Assembly: GCA_016182485.1 (NCBI GenBank)
Contig: JACPGH010000007.1
Coordinates: 1 to 64,000 of the forward strand
DNA length: 64,000 nt
Source: Candidatus Kaiserbacteria bacterium
GTDB taxonomy: Bacteria > Patescibacteria > Paceibacteria > UBA9973 > UBA2103
Direction of reading: 5' to 3'
Of the stretch, positions 7,566 to 15,567 are shown piece by piece. How positions within the stretch are numbered: the first letter of the stretch is position 1; the number at the start of each line of letters is the position of its first letter. The position numbers were made by a program, and so were the translations under genes. The notes beneath the pieces were generated by a model that was not told where the DNA came from, ran no database searches, and worked only from the letters and a program-made list of their open reading frames with translations.

Positions 7566-9607
7566 GCCTTCTTCTTGATCAGGTTTTCCATTTTCTGAAA
7601 TGCGTAAATTATTGTAGTGTGGTCTTTCCCCATGATTTTGCCAATCTTAGGGAAGGACACGTTTAACTCCCTTCGTAATAAGTACATGATCGTGTGCCTA
7701 GGAAGAATTAGACGCGCCTGCCTACTATGACTCATTAACTCATCTATATCGACTTTATACAGTGCGGCAGTATTCGTTATGATATTTTCAATTGCGCGCT
7801 GTTTCGCGACCTTCTCTTCAGCTTCCTTCGTAATATCTTTGGTAATTTTTGCATCATCCTTTTTATAGATCTTCCCCTCGCGAATACTGTTTATTTTTCT
7901 GAGTCCTGCCTTAAAAATTTGTTCCACTCTTTGACGAGAAATATGCATCTCATTAGCTATTTCTTGATACGTCAAACCGCTCTCCAGTCTTCGCTCCAGG
8001 ACTTGTATCTCACTTTCATTTAGGAGCTTATCTTCCGTCGGTTGCTTCAACAGATAAGTCTGGGCGGTCAGTACTTGAGATTCTTTAGCGGCGACCTCTT
8101 CGGCCACGTCTTCAGCCATTATGTCAGCAAGCTTTTGAATTAGTGAGTCACGAAGACTAACTGTTTTCTCCAAAGGCTGTTTATTTTCGCGAAGAAAAAC
8201 TTCAACAATTCCTTCCGTTAGGAAAATCGCATGGTAAAAGAGATCGGGCTTCGGAAGAACCTTTAACATAGAGTAATTTTGATTGAGAATCACAATTATG
8301 GTGTGCTTCTCCTTATCGAGATAAGCTTCTTTGGCTACTGATTCCTCGAGCGATCCCCACTCATAATCAAAACGAAACCGTTGGCCGGCAATGATGATAA
8401 ACCTTGCCTTCTGTTCAGATGTCTTTTTCGGATCTCGAAACTTCTCTGTCTCCGGAAGCTTTTCAATTACGGCCAGCTCATTTACAGGACTCTGTCGTTC
8501 CTCTTTTGGGAGCAGATAGCCCTTTTCATCACGCTTTTGTTCCGCGCCGGGAAAAGCCAATTCTTTAAGTTCGTCAGAATGGTTGAGTGCCTTGAGCAAA
8601 TTGTCCTTCAGAGTTTCTTTCATGTCTCTAGGTAAATCCCTGATTTTCTCTTCTTGGTGCCGTTGCTGAACCTCTGCCAAAATTGGCTTTAAATACTCGC
8701 TGAACTTTTCAAAGAATTCAATATAGTATTGATTTTCAGTCTCAAATTCACGTTTATTGATCGTTACCGGAAGCACATCCATATAGATCTCGCCGGTAAT
8801 TGACATTTTAGACGGGTGATAAACATAGCCGAGCTTTTCATGTACACGAATAAGCCGTTTATTCCTGTAGAGGTTAAAGCCACTTTTTTCAATGGAACCA
8901 ACTTTCAGAATGCCAGTCCATCCCTGAATGACATCACCATTACTCAGCTTTATCGCAAACGACTTTTTACTGTCAGGGAAAATATCGACGTTCTCAGGAT
9001 GGATATTTTCTTTGTTGAAGCGAATATCTAGCTCACCATTTGTAATGAATGGACTAAACCGCTCACTTAAGTGCTTCTTTATTGTCTCACTAAAGGTAGA
9101 ATAAAATCTAATTTTTAGCTTCTCGATCGTAATGCGAGTGAAAGATTTGTCTATGTCTGATCCAGACTTGATTTGAATTTCAAAGTCGCCCCAGCTACCT
9201 CTCTCAATAAAGTCTTTCTCATCAAAAATGAGAACGTACTCCTCGTTTGTTTTGAGCGGCGAAGTCTCAAGAGTGAACTTACTGCCAAGACTCATACAGG
9301 AAGCCTTAAGCCCGATGCCGAATTGTCCAAGCTCACCCTCACGTTTCCTTGAGCTACCTATCTTAATACTGTTCGCAGCAACTTCTTCAGTCATGCCGAG
9401 GCCATTATCTTCAACTATTATCCGTCCCTCCGACTTATCAATCTTTATATTTACTGTGACTTTTCCCAAAGCAGGATTAATGGCATCAATGGAGTTATCA
9501 ATGAGCTCTGAAAGCGCTTGTGCTGCTGTATAGCCAGTTTGGCCAATTTTAGGAAAGAGTGTTCTATCTGGGGTAATATCGATTTTTTTGGTGTGAGTCG
9601 TAGTCAT
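7562..9607 (-). CDS. GHKL ATPase fused to a sigma-4-like HTH and DnaA domain IV
   Basis: The 681-residue protein is a rare fusion. Residues about 10-130 form a GHKL ATPase: N box ELIDNSIDA, G1 DNGLGM and G2 GQFGIGLKA, closest in style to MORC/Hsp90/MutL-like proteins. A transducer-like part follows (to about 330, with the NKRxFETENQ region), then a linker. Around 555-595, TYQEIANEMHISRQRVEQIFKAGLRKI resembles sigma-70 region 4. The last 75 residues match DnaA domain IV, including RHTIMYLLRRELNVSFPKIG and the DHTTI DNA-binding signature. A GTG/ATG at 9667/9664 would add 20 basic residues but overlap the upstream gene; I chose the ATG at 9607. It probably uses ATP-driven clamp closure at specific DNA sites, possibly in defence or plasmid/phage control. 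That role is inference. Confidence 0.8.
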   Translation of the reverse strand: MTTTHTKKIDITPDRTLFPKIGQTGYTAAQALSELIDNSIDAINPALGKVTVNIKIDKSEGRIIVEDNGLGMTEEVAANSIKIGSSRKREGELGQFGIGLKASCMSLGSKFTLETSPLKTNEEYVLIFDEKDFIERGSWGDFEIQIKSGSDIDKSFTRITIEKLKIRFYSTFSETIKKHLSERFSPFITNGELDIRFNKENIHPENVDIFPDSKKSFAIKLSNGDVIQGWTGILKVGSIEKSGFNLYRNKRLIRVHEKLGYVYHPSKMSITGEIYMDVLPVTINKREFETENQYYIEFFEKFSEYLKPILAEVQQRHQEEKIRDLPRDMKETLKDNLLKALNHSDELKELAFPGAEQKRDEKGYLLPKEERQSPVNELAVIEKLPETEKFRDPKKTSEQKARFIIIAGQRFRFDYEWGSLEESVAKEAYLDKEKHTIIVILNQNYSMLKVLPKPDLFYHAIFLTEGIVEVFLRENKQPLEKTVSLRDSLIQKLADIMAEDVAEEVAAKESQVLTAQTYLLKQPTEDKLLNESEIQVLERRLESGLTYQEIANEMHISRQRVEQIFKAGLRKINSIREGKIYKKDDAKITKDITKEAEEKVAKQRAIENIITNTAALYKVDIDELMSHSRQARLILPRHTIMYLLRRELNVSFPKIGKIMGKDHTTIIYAFQKMENLIKKKA

Positions 9608-9611
9608 AGGA

Positions 9612-9857
9612 TCAGAGTTTAAAGCTGATCTTTTCTTTCGGGTAATGGAACTTCGCTTTCGCATCACGCACGGCCTTATCTACTGTAGAGAAAATCTTAG
9701 TGATTTCTTCCTCCGAGTAGCTATAGGCGCTCCGGTTTGCACAGTTAGCTAGCACTTGAAGGCGCTTAAGGACCTCGTTCGTACGGTATGTGGCAAGGCG
9801 CTTAAACCGCTCACGCTTTTCGGGCATCTTTTCCTTTGCTTCTTTATTGTATGACAT
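9612..9857 (-). CDS. Small helical protein upstream of the GHKL fusion
   Basis: The 81-residue, charged, mostly helical protein (EKRERFKRLATYRTNEVLKRLQVLANCANRS, then EEEITKIFSTVDKAVRDAKAKF) has no membrane segment or known motif. It ends four bases before the chosen start of the GHKL fusion and shares its promoter, so it is probably a partner or regulator. The mRNA appears leaderless. Small helical proteins in such positions are often antitoxin-like or DNA-binding, but nothing here proves it. Confidence 0.6.
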   Translation of the reverse strand: MSYNKEAKEKMPEKRERFKRLATYRTNEVLKRLQVLANCANRSAYSYSEEEITKIFSTVDKAVRDAKAKFHYPKEKISFKL

Positions 9858-9865
9858 ATAGGATA

Positions 9866-9894
9866 AGGATATCCTGTATTTACTTCGGAGTCAA
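9866..9894 (-). promoter_or_regulatory. Promoter for the small helical gene and GHKL fusion
   Basis: TTGACT (9889-9894), a 17-base spacer and TATCCT (9866-9871), read on the minus strand. The ATG at 9857 is eight bases beyond the -10 box, so the mRNA is leaderless or nearly so. Confidence 0.7.
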
Positions 9895-9958
9895 TACCCT
9901 TATTGCAGGGGGTGTTTATAACCAAAATCCATAGATTTGTCTCTCTAAACATGACTCT

Positions 9959-9987
9959 TTGTCTATCACGGTCGTGAGGCGTACTAT
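9959..9987 (+). promoter_or_regulatory. Promoter for the Schlafen-type gene
   Basis: TTGTCT (9959-9964), a 17-base spacer and TACTAT (9982-9987). The ATG at 9994 begins six bases after the -10 box, a leaderless arrangement. It diverges from the promoter of the GHKL operon within 65 bases. Confidence 0.65.
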
Positions 9988-9993
9988 AGAGTC

Positions 9994-11634
9994 ATGGGCT
10001 TGCCTTCCGACGACCTTCACTTACCTTGGGATAGACCATCGCTGGAAGCCTTATTAAGGAAAATAATACCTACCGGCGAAACTACAAAGGTCGACTTAAA
10101 AAGTATATTTGACCTCTCAGGAGTTCGGCAGCAGGGAGAAGTGCTTAAGGATATTTCCGCGATCGGAAATACACATAACCATAACTACAAGAATCACGGT
10201 TTCATTATCTTGGGTGTTTCTGGAGGACTGATTGCAGGTACATCCTTTCCAAACAACGAAGACCATATTCAAGCGACGATAGATGACCTGATTGCAAAGT
10301 ACTTAAGGCCATTTATCACAACTCAATTTTATATATTCAAGGAAGGTGAAAAATTATGGGGCGCCATAGTAATTCCTCCGACACGCAATGCCCCTCATGT
10401 GTTTTACAATGATATTCACAAACGATATCGTGGCGATGTATATGTGAGAAGCGGCACAATAACCGAAAAGGCCCAGCCGGAGGATTATGCCCGTTTTTTC
10501 CGACAACACTTGGAAGAGCATACCTACGAATTTCAACAAAACATCAACGATCTTCAACGAGAAGTTCGGCTACTCAGTACGCAAATCAAAAAAGTAAAAA
10601 CCGTTCCAGTATCGCGTGAGTCAAAAACTCGTACACAAGAAATGGCGTTCCCACGAGAGCCACTGACTGTAGCATCGGTTAATGAATCCACCTCAGTGAC
10701 AGAAAAGATAGATGCCATTCTTTCGAAAGAAGAAGATCAGGTAACCAAGGGGTTGTTTGAAGAAGCAAAAAAGATAATGGCTCTTATCGAATCAGGCTCG
10801 ATTCCGTGGGCGATTTCAACCCCAGACAAGGCGCAAAGTAAAGAGATCCTGTCGAAAATTGAAGACACAAGTTCAGAGCTTTGGTCAGCAATTATTAGTA
10901 TCGTGTCGAGGGATGAGAAAGGAAAATACGATGAAACTTTAATCAAGGTCTTTACCTATCTTGCTCGCAAGATAGAAGTCCCATCGAATACTAGAGCGAC
11001 GGATTGGGGGAAAAACATACGATACTACCCACTTTTTGTTGCTTTATATTTGGTATGTATATTGGGGGTCGCACACAAACGTGAGAAATTGATTCAACGC
11101 ATACTGAAGATAAGCCTTCAGGGTCGTTCGCATTACGATGAACCTCTGCCGATTATCTACATCCTATTTATGATCCGGAACTCTGCAGAAGTATTTCAGG
11201 CACTCCATGAATCATATCCGGATCAACGCTGGTGTGACCCGATCGCATCTTACACAAAATCTCTTATTGACCGGATACTAACTCCCGATGATCCGTTGTG
11301 GAACAAAGAAAGCGTTTTTTTCAATGGCGAATTTATCCTGTGCATAGCACCAATGGATGTGATAGAAAAAGTAACCAAGAGACCAATGATAGGTCATCCT
11401 TCTTCTGGGCTTTTTCTTTTCATCAATTCCAGTGAGCCGGTGATTGGTCGTTTCCTGAAGAATGAGAGGGATTGGATCAAAAAGATTTTTGAACGTCCAC
11501 TTGAAGAAATTCTCGCTGAATTCGACCAAAACGCCGAGAAGCTCACCAATTCTAGTGGGTGTTGGGGCCGTGGCTTTGTGAGAGGTGCGTTGGAAATGGC
11601 ATTTCCAGAAAAGATACAGAATGCTAAACCTTGA
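9994..11634 (+). CDS. AlbA_2/Schlafen-type domain protein
   Basis: The 546-residue protein has an N-terminal AlbA_2 (divergent AAA-4, Schlafen) domain at about 15-175. TTKVDLKSIFDL stands where ExxxEFK is usual, followed by KDISAIGNTHNHNYKNHGFIILGV and a long IVIPP...RGDVYVRSGTITEKAQPEDYARFF stretch. A coiled coil comes next (EFQQNINDLQREVRLLSTQIKKV, about 180-205), then a large helical region (250-546) I do not recognise. Schlafen-family domains bind or cut nucleic acid, often tRNA, and occur in phage defence. The gene overlaps the AbiV-like gene by 14 bases and diverges from the GHKL operon, which makes a defence role plausible but unproven. Confidence 0.75.
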   Translation: MGLPSDDLHLPWDRPSLEALLRKIIPTGETTKVDLKSIFDLSGVRQQGEVLKDISAIGNTHNHNYKNHGFIILGVSGGLIAGTSFPNNEDHIQATIDDLIAKYLRPFITTQFYIFKEGEKLWGAIVIPPTRNAPHVFYNDIHKRYRGDVYVRSGTITEKAQPEDYARFFRQHLEEHTYEFQQNINDLQREVRLLSTQIKKVKTVPVSRESKTRTQEMAFPREPLTVASVNESTSVTEKIDAILSKEEDQVTKGLFEEAKKIMALIESGSIPWAISTPDKAQSKEILSKIEDTSSELWSAIISIVSRDEKGKYDETLIKVFTYLARKIEVPSNTRATDWGKNIRYYPLFVALYLVCILGVAHKREKLIQRILKISLQGRSHYDEPLPIIYILFMIRNSAEVFQALHESYPDQRWCDPIASYTKSLIDRILTPDDPLWNKESVFFNGEFILCIAPMDVIEKVTKRPMIGHPSSGLFLFINSSEPVIGRFLKNERDWIKKIFERPLEEILAEFDQNAEKLTNSSGCWGRGFVRGALEMAFPEKIQNAKP

Positions 11635-12259
11635 AAAGATTGACTGGCTGGCCCTAGCAGCATTGGATAACGCCATTAGATTGCATAAGGATGCTATTAG
11701 CCTCTATCGAGATCAGCGCTACCCATCTTCTTTTCTTTTATCTGTCCTTTCCCAAGAAGAGATTGGCAAGGCTCATATGGCAAGTGATTTTGTATGGCAT
11801 TCACGAGTTGATGGAAGGTATACGCCAACGAAGAGCGGCAATTTTTAGATCTTCTCTACAAACATCCACTGAAGCAGGGGACCTTTCTAAGACACTCTGA
11901 CCACGGAATGCTTCTGCTTACTACAGCAAAGGGAAGAAAAATATATCAAGAAGCCTTTGATGGGGCGGTAGGCAGAGAAACAAAAAGCTGCGTATGTTGG
12001 CATGCGGCGACACCGAGGAGCGGTTGATGTTAAGGGACATGTTTTGCGGCCAAACCAGATCACTAGAAAAAAAGCGAAGCTACAAATTTCAATGGTACAT
12101 GATTATTTCATGGATACGTGCGCTGGTATTATTGCCGATCAGTATGAGTACTACATATCGAATATAAAGAAAATATTTAATAGAAGGCTCTATAAACAGC
12201 TTCGAGGCGAGATCTTTCTAGATCCCTTCCGAAGCTATACCAAAGGCTCAATTCTTTGA
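11621..12259 (+). pseudogene. AbiV-like gene with two frameshifts
   Basis: Three frame segments join into one AbiV-type (abortive infection, HEPN-like) protein of about 210 residues, the family's normal size. Segment one (from 11621) has the family core ALDNAIRLHKDAISLYRDQRYPSSFLLSVLSQEEIGKAHMASDFVWH. The frame then moves near 11820 to read YANEERQFLDLLYKHPLKQG...HSDHGMLLLTTAKGRKIYQEAFDGA. Near 11985, at GAAACAAAAAGC, it returns to the first frame (EKQKAAYVGMRRHRGAV...DQYEYYISNIKKIF). The two shifts cancel out. Either the gene is dead, it uses recoding, or the assembly has two errors. Its start overlaps the Schlafen-type gene, so both belonged to one operon. Confidence 0.6.
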
Positions 12260-12296
12260 TAAGCTGGTTCCAATAAGCTCTAACGAGGGTCACCGG

Positions 12297-12809
12297 TTAC
12301 TCTTTCTCTATCATTATTTTTTTCTGCGGCACGTCGGTTTTCGGGAGTGTTATGGTAAGCACGCCGTTCTTGTATGCCGCGCGGACGTTTTCTTCATCGA
12401 CATGCGCGGGGAGCGAGAGCTCCCGGCGGAACGTCCCGTAGACTCGCTCATATCGATACGGCCGCTCGCCTTCTTTCGACTCAGCCTCTCGCTGAGTTGA
12501 GCCGCTTAAATATAGGCGATCGTCGCGTACGGTTATGTCTATGTCGTCCGGGTTGATTCCCGGCACGTCCGCGACTACTTTGATCTCCGCATCAGTCTCG
12601 CTCATGTCTACGCGCGGGAAATAGGCTCTGTCGAAACGCGAGAGCATGCGCGGCGGCCGCAGATATTCGAAGGGCTCGAGCCAGGGCCGATCGTCGAGGA
12701 AACGATCGAAGACATCACGCAAGGGCGTATCTCCCCACCGCGCCGGATATTTTTCTTTGTCTTTTCCGTCTCCTGATGTTCCTCTCTTGCTTCCGTTTTT
12801 GGTCGGCAT
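12297..12809 (-). CDS. Small heat shock protein, Hsp20 family
   Basis: The 170-residue protein has a variable N-terminal region with an EPFEYLRPPRML segment, then an alpha-crystallin domain (about 68-160: DMSETDAEIKVVADVPGINPDDIDITVRDDRLYLSGS). The conserved YKNGVLTITLPK follows near the end. These proteins form oligomers that hold unfolding proteins until ATP-driven chaperones act. It marks the right border of the AT-rich accessory block. A second, divergent Hsp20 lies at 19912. Confidence 0.9.
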   Translation of the reverse strand: MPTKNGSKRGTSGDGKDKEKYPARWGDTPLRDVFDRFLDDRPWLEPFEYLRPPRMLSRFDRAYFPRVDMSETDAEIKVVADVPGINPDDIDITVRDDRLYLSGSTQREAESKEGERPYRYERVYGTFRRELSLPAHVDEENVRAAYKNGVLTITLPKTDVPQKKIMIEKE

Positions 12810-12889
12810 ATGCGATTAATTGCTTTGATAATTAGTGTAGTCAGAAGGCATTAACATCAAGTGAACTGGGTGGTATAGTTTTCCCTACC

Positions 12890-12962
12890 GCGCGGTTAGC
12901 TCAGTTGGTAGAGCATCTCATTGACGTTGAGAGGGTCAGGGGTTCGAGTCCCTTACCGCGCA
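12890..12962 (+). tRNA. tRNA-Val (GAC)
   Basis: The 73-base cloverleaf has acceptor GCGCGGT/ACCGCGC, anticodon arm TCTCA-TTGACGT-TGAGA (anticodon GAC) and discriminator A. CCA is not encoded. The next gene's ATG starts only four bases after the last tRNA base. Confidence 0.94.
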
Positions 12963-12965
12963 CTG

Positions 12966-13763
12966 ATGAAACCGAAACGACAGGAAAAGATACATATATA
13001 TGGCAAGCACGCGCTAGTCGAGGCGCTGCGCCATTCGCCCAAGGTTATTCGCAAGGTATTCCTCTCGCCAGAAATGCGGGACGCCGAATTGCGTTCACTG
13101 CTCGCAAAGAATTCCATCCCTACTACCCCGCTCTCTCCGGGCAGAGGCAAAGAACTCACGGGAGCGGACGCCGTGCATCAGGGCGTTATCGCGACAATTG
13201 ATCCGGCTTCCCTCCAGCTGTCGCTTGATGAATTCTTGAAAGGCATCGAGCGAGAAAAGAATCCTTCTATCGTCATCCTTGGAGAGGTACAGGACCCGCA
13301 TAACGTCGGCGCTATCATCCGTTCGGCGGCCGCGTTCGGCCTCGCCGGCGTCTTGATTCCCGAGCATAACCAGGCTCCCGTGACGGGAGCCGTGGTGAAA
13401 GCGTCTGCAGGCATGGTGTTCCGTATCCCGCTCGTATCGATCGGCAATGTGAACCACGCTCTCCGCGTGCTCAAAGAAAAGGGCTTCTGGATCTACGGTC
13501 TCTCGACGGAGGGAAAGAGATCTCTAGGCACCGAGACGTTCGATGCGCCGAGCGCTTTTATAATCGGCAATGAAGGCTCCGGCATCCGGGAGAAGACGCT
13601 CGAAGCCTGCGACTACACGCTCAATATTCCCATTCATTCGCGCGCCGAATCCCTTAACGCGGCCGTCTCGGCCGCCATCGTCTTTTACGAATGGTCTCGC
13701 AAGCATCCCGCCTCCGTAGGGCCTGAGCCCGCTCCGGCGGGGCGAAGGCCCGAGGCATTATGA
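12966..13763 (+). CDS. rlmB: TrmH-family rRNA 2'-O-methyltransferase (RlmB-like)
   Basis: The 265-residue protein has the substrate-binding domain at about 8-80 (IYGKHALVEALRHSPKVIRKVFLSPE). The SPOUT catalytic domain carries the three knot motifs: ILGEVQDPHNVGAIIRSAAAFG, FIIGNEGSGIR and IPIHSRAESLNAAVSAAIVFYE. RlmB methylates the 2'-O of a guanosine in 23S rRNA (G2251 in E. coli); the exact target here is assumed from similarity. I chose the ATG at 12966, which gives the normal N-terminus; no Shine-Dalgarno site is possible because the tRNA-Val gene ends at 12962. RNase cleavage behind the tRNA would leave a three-base leader. It overlaps the next gene (ATGA). Confidence 0.85.
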   Translation: MKPKRQEKIHIYGKHALVEALRHSPKVIRKVFLSPEMRDAELRSLLAKNSIPTTPLSPGRGKELTGADAVHQGVIATIDPASLQLSLDEFLKGIEREKNPSIVILGEVQDPHNVGAIIRSAAAFGLAGVLIPEHNQAPVTGAVVKASAGMVFRIPLVSIGNVNHALRVLKEKGFWIYGLSTEGKRSLGTETFDAPSAFIIGNEGSGIREKTLEACDYTLNIPIHSRAESLNAAVSAAIVFYEWSRKHPASVGPEPAPAGRRPEAL

Positions 13764-14686
13764 CCGAGAAACATCTTATTTCTTTGCCTTGGCAGGACTA
13801 TGAGCTTTTGGATTCCGGCGAGAATCTGAAACTCGAGCGCTTCGGAGAGGTGATCGTCTCGAGGCCAGAGACGCAAGCGCTCTGGAAGCAGCAGCGGCCG
13901 GAGCTCTGGCGCGATGCGCACGCGGAATTCGTCCCTCCTCTAGGTGGGACCCGCAAGGGACAGTGGAATATACGCAAGCCGGTACCCGATTCCTGGGAAA
14001 TGTCCTGGCGCGGAACCCGCTTTCTCACCCGACTGACCGGCTTCAAGCACACGGGGGTCTTTCCCGAACAAGCGCCGAATTGGGAGTGGATTGCCTCTCA
14101 TGTGATGGACATCGTAAGTCCATCATCTGATGATGGACTTACGATGTCCTACATTCCGAATGTCCTGAATCTATTCGGATACACAGGCATCGCCTCGCTC
14201 GTGGCCGCGCAGGCCTCTCGACTGCGCTCGGGGCAGGCAGGCGCCTTAGTAACACATGTCGATGCCTCGAAGCAATCGCTCGACTGGGCGCATGAGAATG
14301 CGCGGCATTCGGAACTCGACGAGAAAGCGATCCGCTGGATACCGGACGATGCTTTGGCGTTTGCCAAACGGGAGGCGCGGCGCGGCGCGAAATACGACGG
14401 CATAATTCTCGACCCGCCGGCCTTCGGCCGCGGCGCGAAAGGTGAAGTTTGGCACATCGAAGAAGATCTGCCGAAGCTGCTCGAGGTGTTGCAAGGACTC
14501 CTCTCCGAGGCCCCCGGTAGCTTCTTTCTCATGAGCGGCTACGCCGCCGGCTATTCCGCACGCTCACTCGCGCAAGCGGTTGCCGTGCCCGACGGAGCCT
14601 CGGCGGAGTCGGGAGAGCTGTTCCTGAAAGAATCCTCTTCCGAACGCGTCATTCCGGCGGGCATTTACGTGCGCTTCGTGCGGTAG
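13760..14686 (+). CDS. Class I SAM methyltransferase, RlmI-like
   Basis: The 308-residue protein resembles COG1092-type rRNA methyltransferases. It has an N-terminal DxxxWExLExxxxR-like region (SLPWQDYELLDSGENLKLERFG), a NLFGYTGIASLVAA motif I, THVDASKQSLDWAHENAR, and the catalytic GIILDPPAFGRG stretch, followed by HIEEDLPKLLEVL. It overlaps rlmB by four bases, so both probably serve ribosomal RNA modification. The sequence holds two insertions against the family: a 43-base palindrome at 14107-14149 (residues SPSSDD area) and a GAGC-type repeat at 14214-14234 coding RLRSGQAG right after motif I. Both keep the frame. Confidence 0.8.
   Translation: MTEKHLISLPWQDYELLDSGENLKLERFGEVIVSRPETQALWKQQRPELWRDAHAEFVPPLGGTRKGQWNIRKPVPDSWEMSWRGTRFLTRLTGFKHTGVFPEQAPNWEWIASHVMDIVSPSSDDGLTMSYIPNVLNLFGYTGIASLVAAQASRLRSGQAGALVTHVDASKQSLDWAHENARHSELDEKAIRWIPDDALAFAKREARRGAKYDGIILDPPAFGRGAKGEVWHIEEDLPKLLEVLQGLLSEAPGSFFLMSGYAAGYSARSLAQAVAVPDGASAESGELFLKESSSERVIPAGIYVRFVR
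14107..14149. repeat. Perfect 43-base palindrome inside a gene
   Basis: Two 21-base arms flank one central T (14128). It lies in frame in the RlmI-like gene and codes for the DIVSPSSDDGLTMS stretch. Confidence 0.9.
14214..14234. repeat. GAGC-type palindromic repeat in coding sequence
   Basis: CTCTCGACTGCGCTCGGGGC belongs to a dispersed family (CCCGAGC-loop-GCGAGGG) also found in lepA, gapA and the RNase P RNA. Here it codes RLRSGQAG. Confidence 0.7.
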
Positions 14687-14703
14687 GGGGTTAGACTACG
14701 GGC

Positions 14704-15567
14704 ATGCCTTCAAAACAAATGGCGATCTTGTATCACGGCAGTTGCCCGGATGGCCTAGGCGGAGCATATGCAGCCTGGAAGAAATTCGGTGAGGAAGCGG
14801 ATTATATCCCTGCAAAACATGGCAGTCCTGCCCCGGAACATCTGGATGGAAAGGAGTTGTATTTCATCGATTTCTGTTATCCGCGAGAAATCATGAATGA
14901 GATCGCACAAAGCGCGAAGTCAATCGTTGTCCTCGATCACCATGAAGGAGTAAGGGATGTCGCCACAAAATTTCCAGGTGTTTTCGATACGACTCATTCC
15001 GGAGCGGCCATCGCGTGGCACTATTTTCATCCGGGGAAGCCCGTGCCAACGTTGCTCGCGTATATCGAGGACAGAGATTTGTACCGATTTGGCTTACCGA
15101 ATTCCCGCGAGATGAGTTCGTATATCGACACTATTCCTTTGACTTCATTCGAGCATTGGGAGGAGCTGGCGCGGGAAATGGAAGATTCTAAGGCGCGAGA
15201 ACGCATGATAGCGGTAGGCAGTATCATCATTCAGTATCACCAGCATATAGTTGAGACCGCCGTTAACCATGCCGAGCTGGTGCGATTTGAAGGTTATGAA
15301 TGTTATCTGGCGGGCGCATTGGGCGAATTCAGAAGCGACACCGGCAACGCACTTGCTCGCAAGAAACCTCCCATTGCAATAATCATTTCGGCTGATGCGA
15401 GCGGTATTCGGATATCGTTGCGAAGCGACGGAAGCGTAGACGTGGCGGCCATCGCGCGAAAATACGGGGGCAATGGCCATCCCGCCGCCGCCGGGTTCCG
15501 TATTCCTTTCGGGAGTCCGATACCTTGGGAACCAATCGAACAGAATGATGAAGATACTGGCAATTGA
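14704..15567 (+). CDS. DHH/DHHA1-family phosphoesterase
   Basis: The 287-residue protein has the N-terminal metal-binding HGSCPDGLGGAYAAW (about 11-25), a YFIDFCYP strand, the DHH-type VLDHHEG (about 77-83), a HSGAAIAWHYFHP loop, and a C-terminal DHHA1 motif RKYGGNGHPAAAGF. This is the pattern of small DHH enzymes such as NrnB and oligoribonuclease-like proteins, which cut short RNA or cyclic dinucleotide products with manganese. The first D of the DHH motif is kept. The substrate is uncertain. Its end overlaps the start of tsaD, so they are co-translated. Confidence 0.82.
   Translation: MPSKQMAILYHGSCPDGLGGAYAAWKKFGEEADYIPAKHGSPAPEHLDGKELYFIDFCYPREIMNEIAQSAKSIVVLDHHEGVRDVATKFPGVFDTTHSGAAIAWHYFHPGKPVPTLLAYIEDRDLYRFGLPNSREMSSYIDTIPLTSFEHWEELAREMEDSKARERMIAVGSIIIQYHQHIVETAVNHAELVRFEGYECYLAGALGEFRSDTGNALARKKPPIAIIISADASGIRISLRSDGSVDVAAIARKYGGNGHPAAAGFRIPFGSPIPWEPIEQNDEDTGN

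Noticed and set aside
7562..9607. Calling the GHKL protein MutL, Hsp90 or a topoisomerase subunit
   Set aside because: Only the ATPase core is shared. None of those families carries the sigma-4-like HTH or DnaA domain IV seen at the C-terminus.
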